Positions 61,930 to 64,000 of a DNA stretch of 64,000 nucleotides are shown here, one piece after another. The position numbers and the translations under genes were made by a program. The stretch covers positions 372,001 to 436,000 of the forward strand of contig SOPS01000004.1 in NCBI GenBank assembly GCA_005239175.1, written 5' to 3'. How positions within the stretch are numbered: position 1 is the first letter of the stretch; each line of letters starts with the position of its first letter. This DNA comes from a halophilic archaeon SHRA6 (GTDB lineage Archaea > Halobacteriota > Halobacteria > Halobacteriales > Haloferacaceae). A model generated the notes under the pieces. The model saw only the letters and a program-made list of their open reading frames with translations, did not search any database and was not told the DNA's origin.

Positions 61930-63468
61930 ATGACAGACGACACGTACGTCGGAGCGATAGACCAGGGGACAACAGGCACGAGGTTTATGGTATTCGATCA
62001 CAGCGGCAAGGTGATCGCCAACGCCTACGAAAAACACGAACAGATCTATCCCGAACCGGGATGGGTCGAACACGACGCGATGGAGATCTGGGAGAACACC
62101 AAATCCGTCATCAACACAGCGCTTGACGACGCGCTGATCGAGCCCGATCAGCTCGAGGCGATCGGTGTCACAAACCAGCGTGAGACGACGGTGATGTGGG
62201 ACGCAGAATCCGGCCGACCGATCGGAAATGCGATCGTTTGGCAAGACCGGCGGACCACGGACCGAATCGAAAAACTCGAAGCAGACGGCAAGAAAGACGA
62301 TGTCCAACAGAAGACTGGACTCGAGCCGGATGCGTACTTCTCGGCAACCAAAGCTGAGTGGCTGCTCGATAACACGGATCCGATCAAACTGCAGCGCTCG
62401 CGGCCCGAAGACGTTCGCGATCGCGCAGAGGACGGCGAAATCATGTTCGGGACGATCGACACGTGGGTGATCTACAACCTCACCGGGAATCACATCACCG
62501 ACGTGACGAACGCCTCGCGGACGATGCTTTTCAACATCCACGACATGGACTGGGACGAAGAACTCCTCGAAGAGTTCAACGTCCCGGCAGCGACCCTGCC
62601 AGAGGTTCGTCCATCGTCGGATGAAGAAACCTACGGCTCGACAGATCCGGACGGCTTCCTCGGCGCCGAAGTGCCCGTTGCGGGCGCGCTCGGTGACCAG
62701 CAGGCAGCGCTGTTCGGCCAGACCTGTTTCGACGCCGGAGACGCGAAAAACACCTACGGCACCGGTTCGTTCATGCTCATGAACACCGGCGACGAGGCCG
62801 TCATGAGCGAACACGGCCTGCTGACGACGGTCGGCTTCCAGCGATCCGGTGAGCCGGTCCAGTACGCATTGGAGGGCGCAATCTTCATCACTGGCGCGGC
62901 AATCGAGTGGCTTGAAGATATGACGCTCATCGACAACGCGTCCGAGTCCGAAAAGCTCGCTCGCAGTGTTGATTCGACCGATGGCGTCTACTTTGTCCCA
63001 GCCTTCGCGGGGCTCGGTGCCCCACACTGGGATCAGCGCGCTCGCGGGACGATCGTCGGTATGACTCGTGGTACCCGCCGCGAGCACGTCGTCCGTGCAG
63101 TGCTCGAATCGATCGCATTCCAGACCCGCGACGTCGCCGAGGCGATGGTCGAAGACTCCGGCATCGAGCTGGGCAGCCTTCGCGTCGACGGCGGTGCGGT
63201 CAAGAACAACTTCCTGTGTCAGCTGCAGGCAAACATTATCGACACCGACATCGTTCGGCCGGTCGTCGACGAGACGACCGCGCTCGGCTCGGCATACGCC
63301 GCCGGGCTCGCGGTCGGCTACTGGGACACGGTTGACGAACTGCGGGACAACTGGCAGATCGATCGGAGCTTCGAAGCGAAATCCGGTGTGAATGCCGACG
63401 AGCGCTACGGACGCTGGAATGAGGCTGTCGAGCGGTCGCTTGACTGGGCCCGCGACGGAGGCGAATAA
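61930..63468 (+). CDS. glpK: Glycerol kinase
   Basis: 512 residues. FGGY-kinase signatures: YVGAIDQGTTGTRFMVFDHS at the N-terminus, then TNQRETTVMWDAESGRPIGN (substrate and ATP sites), PVAGALGDQQAALFGQTCFD and AGLGAPHWDQRARGTIVGMT, with the ADP-binding RVDGGAVKNNFLCQLQANII near 400. It phosphorylates glycerol to glycerol 3-phosphate for GlpABC. Glycerol released by Dunaliella is a key carbon source for haloarchaea. Its stop is two bases from the next gene, so the two are cotranscribed. Confidence 0.97.
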   Translation: MTDDTYVGAIDQGTTGTRFMVFDHSGKVIANAYEKHEQIYPEPGWVEHDAMEIWENTKSVINTALDDALIEPDQLEAIGVTNQRETTVMWDAESGRPIGNAIVWQDRRTTDRIEKLEADGKKDDVQQKTGLEPDAYFSATKAEWLLDNTDPIKLQRSRPEDVRDRAEDGEIMFGTIDTWVIYNLTGNHITDVTNASRTMLFNIHDMDWDEELLEEFNVPAATLPEVRPSSDEETYGSTDPDGFLGAEVPVAGALGDQQAALFGQTCFDAGDAKNTYGTGSFMLMNTGDEAVMSEHGLLTTVGFQRSGEPVQYALEGAIFITGAAIEWLEDMTLIDNASESEKLARSVDSTDGVYFVPAFAGLGAPHWDQRARGTIVGMTRGTRREHVVRAVLESIAFQTRDVAEAMVEDSGIELGSLRVDGGAVKNNFLCQLQANIIDTDIVRPVVDETTALGSAYAAGLAVGYWDTVDELRDNWQIDRSFEAKSGVNADERYGRWNEAVERSLDWARDGGE

Positions 63469-63470
63469 GA

Positions 63471-64000
63471 ATGTACGATGCGCTCTTGCAGATCCCCATC
63501 ATCGGGATGGAAGTTGAGCCGTTCCTGGTGCTGTTTATTACAGCGCTTGCCGCTGGGGCATTCGGTGCCGCGATCGGTGCACTGCCGGCGTTCATCTTCA
63601 CGGGCTTTCTCGTCTTCCTCGGTGAGGGGCTTGCAATTGCCGGCGAACCAGCAGTCAGTGTGACCGGTGTCATTGGGTTCGGTGCGATCACCGGCCCACA
63701 CATTGCCTTCGCGGGTGGTGTTGCGGCGACCGCATACGCCGGGAAGAAGTATCCAGAACTCGAGCCAGATGGATGGGGATTCCACTTCGGAAAGAACATC
63801 CTTCGGGCATTCGGTCCACGACCGGATATCCTCGCAGTCGGGGCGATCTTTGGCGTGCTCGGGATGCTGATTACTCAAGTCGCAAACGGGGTCGGGGTTC
63901 CAACTGACAACATCGCGCTGTCGGTGTTCTTGACCGCGATGATCGCTCGGCCGGTCTTCGGTTACTCTGTTATCGGCACGCCGAAGGGATCCGGTTTCCT
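63471..64000 (+). CDS. Membrane protein downstream of glpK, likely glycerol uptake (3' end outside window)
   Basis: The frame from ATG 63471 is open to the window edge (176 codons). It begins MYDALLQIPIIGMEVEPFLV and has four or five hydrophobic segments so far (FLVLFITALAAGAFGAAIGA, FIFTGFLVFLGEGLAIAG, ITGPHIAFAGGVAATAY, ILAVGAIFGVLGMLITQVA). It does not match the NPA motifs of a GlpF aquaglyceroporin in the visible part. Haloarchaea often have an unrelated membrane protein after glpK, which is thought to be the glycerol uptake protein. The assignment rests on position and topology. Confidence 0.7.
   Translation, partial: MYDALLQIPIIGMEVEPFLVLFITALAAGAFGAAIGALPAFIFTGFLVFLGEGLAIAGEPAVSVTGVIGFGAITGPHIAFAGGVAATAYAGKKYPELEPDGWGFHFGKNILRAFGPRPDILAVGAIFGVLGMLITQVANGVGVPTDNIALSVFLTAMIARPVFGYSVIGTPKGSGF

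Noticed and set aside
61801-63087. A 428-codon open frame on the minus strand opposite glpK
   Set aside because: It is the antisense shadow of glpK: the frame follows its GC-rich codon pattern, and the translation has no recognisable domain.

Overview
The window is chromosomal DNA from a halophilic archaeon (class Halobacteria). The predicted proteins are strongly acidic, GC is high, and many starts are leaderless or nearly so with a TATA-like box about 25-30 bases upstream. It carries haloarchaeal gene sets: a PilB/PilC-type pilus operon followed by small pilin-like proteins, a GlpABC/GlpK glycerol module, a Tat translocase subunit, Tat lipoproteins, archaeal FEN-1 with a C-terminal PIP box, and SBDS. 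The genus cannot be fixed from the sequence. The hexamer CGATCG is conspicuously over-represented across most of the window.

Layout. 1-832: end of an ArsA/Get3-type ATPase and two small proteins, both ending in Cys-Cys. 1245-3809: BtpA-family protein, then a DUF5805-like protein coupled to a tyrosine recombinase. 3955-6527: cupin, small membrane protein, and a large pilin-like surface protein. 6560-14655 (minus strand): a type IV pilus biogenesis operon of secretion ATPase, TadC-like membrane protein and five overlapping genes for single-pass pilin-like proteins. 14714-17643: a ParB-like-domain protein, an alkaline-phosphatase-fold protein and a GT2 glycosyltransferase, probably a surface glycan cassette. 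17672-18336: tRNA-Arg(CCT) with a partial copy of its 3' end nearby, then tatA. 18440-24522: HD hydrolase, tpiA, HerA-like ATPase, DNA polymerase IV and an ornithine cyclodeaminase-family enzyme. 24564-30680: small membrane proteins, methyltransferase, GNAT, FEN-1, a nucleotidyltransferase with an overlapping small partner, BolA, AGE epimerase and a cold-shock protein. 30877-41709: fumarase, a TetR-MATE-MFS efflux unit with a visible operator, two overlapping Tat lipoproteins, kynureninase, an aminotransferase and a DUF2071 protein.

41808-48047 is a one-carbon redox neighbourhood: a molybdopterin formate dehydrogenase, an AOR-family protein lacking the usual [4Fe-4S] cysteines, and a glutathione-independent formaldehyde dehydrogenase. 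Together they suggest formaldehyde to formate to CO2 oxidation. 48075-57165 holds several very small Cys-rich proteins (two of them below 60 codons), a His-rich COG0523 metallochaperone, HflX, SBDS, a glycerate 2-kinase, a CRTAC1-type beta-propeller protein and a universal stress protein preceded by a perfect 9+9 inverted repeat. 57293-64000 is the glycerol catabolism locus: glpABC divergent from glpK, followed by a membrane protein, probably the glycerol-uptake partner, cut by the window edge.

The least expected structural signals are three unrelated genes whose last codons and stop codon are tandemly duplicated downstream, the density of CGATCG, and the tRNA-Arg 3'-end repeat. No CRISPR array, rRNA gene or intact insertion sequence was seen.
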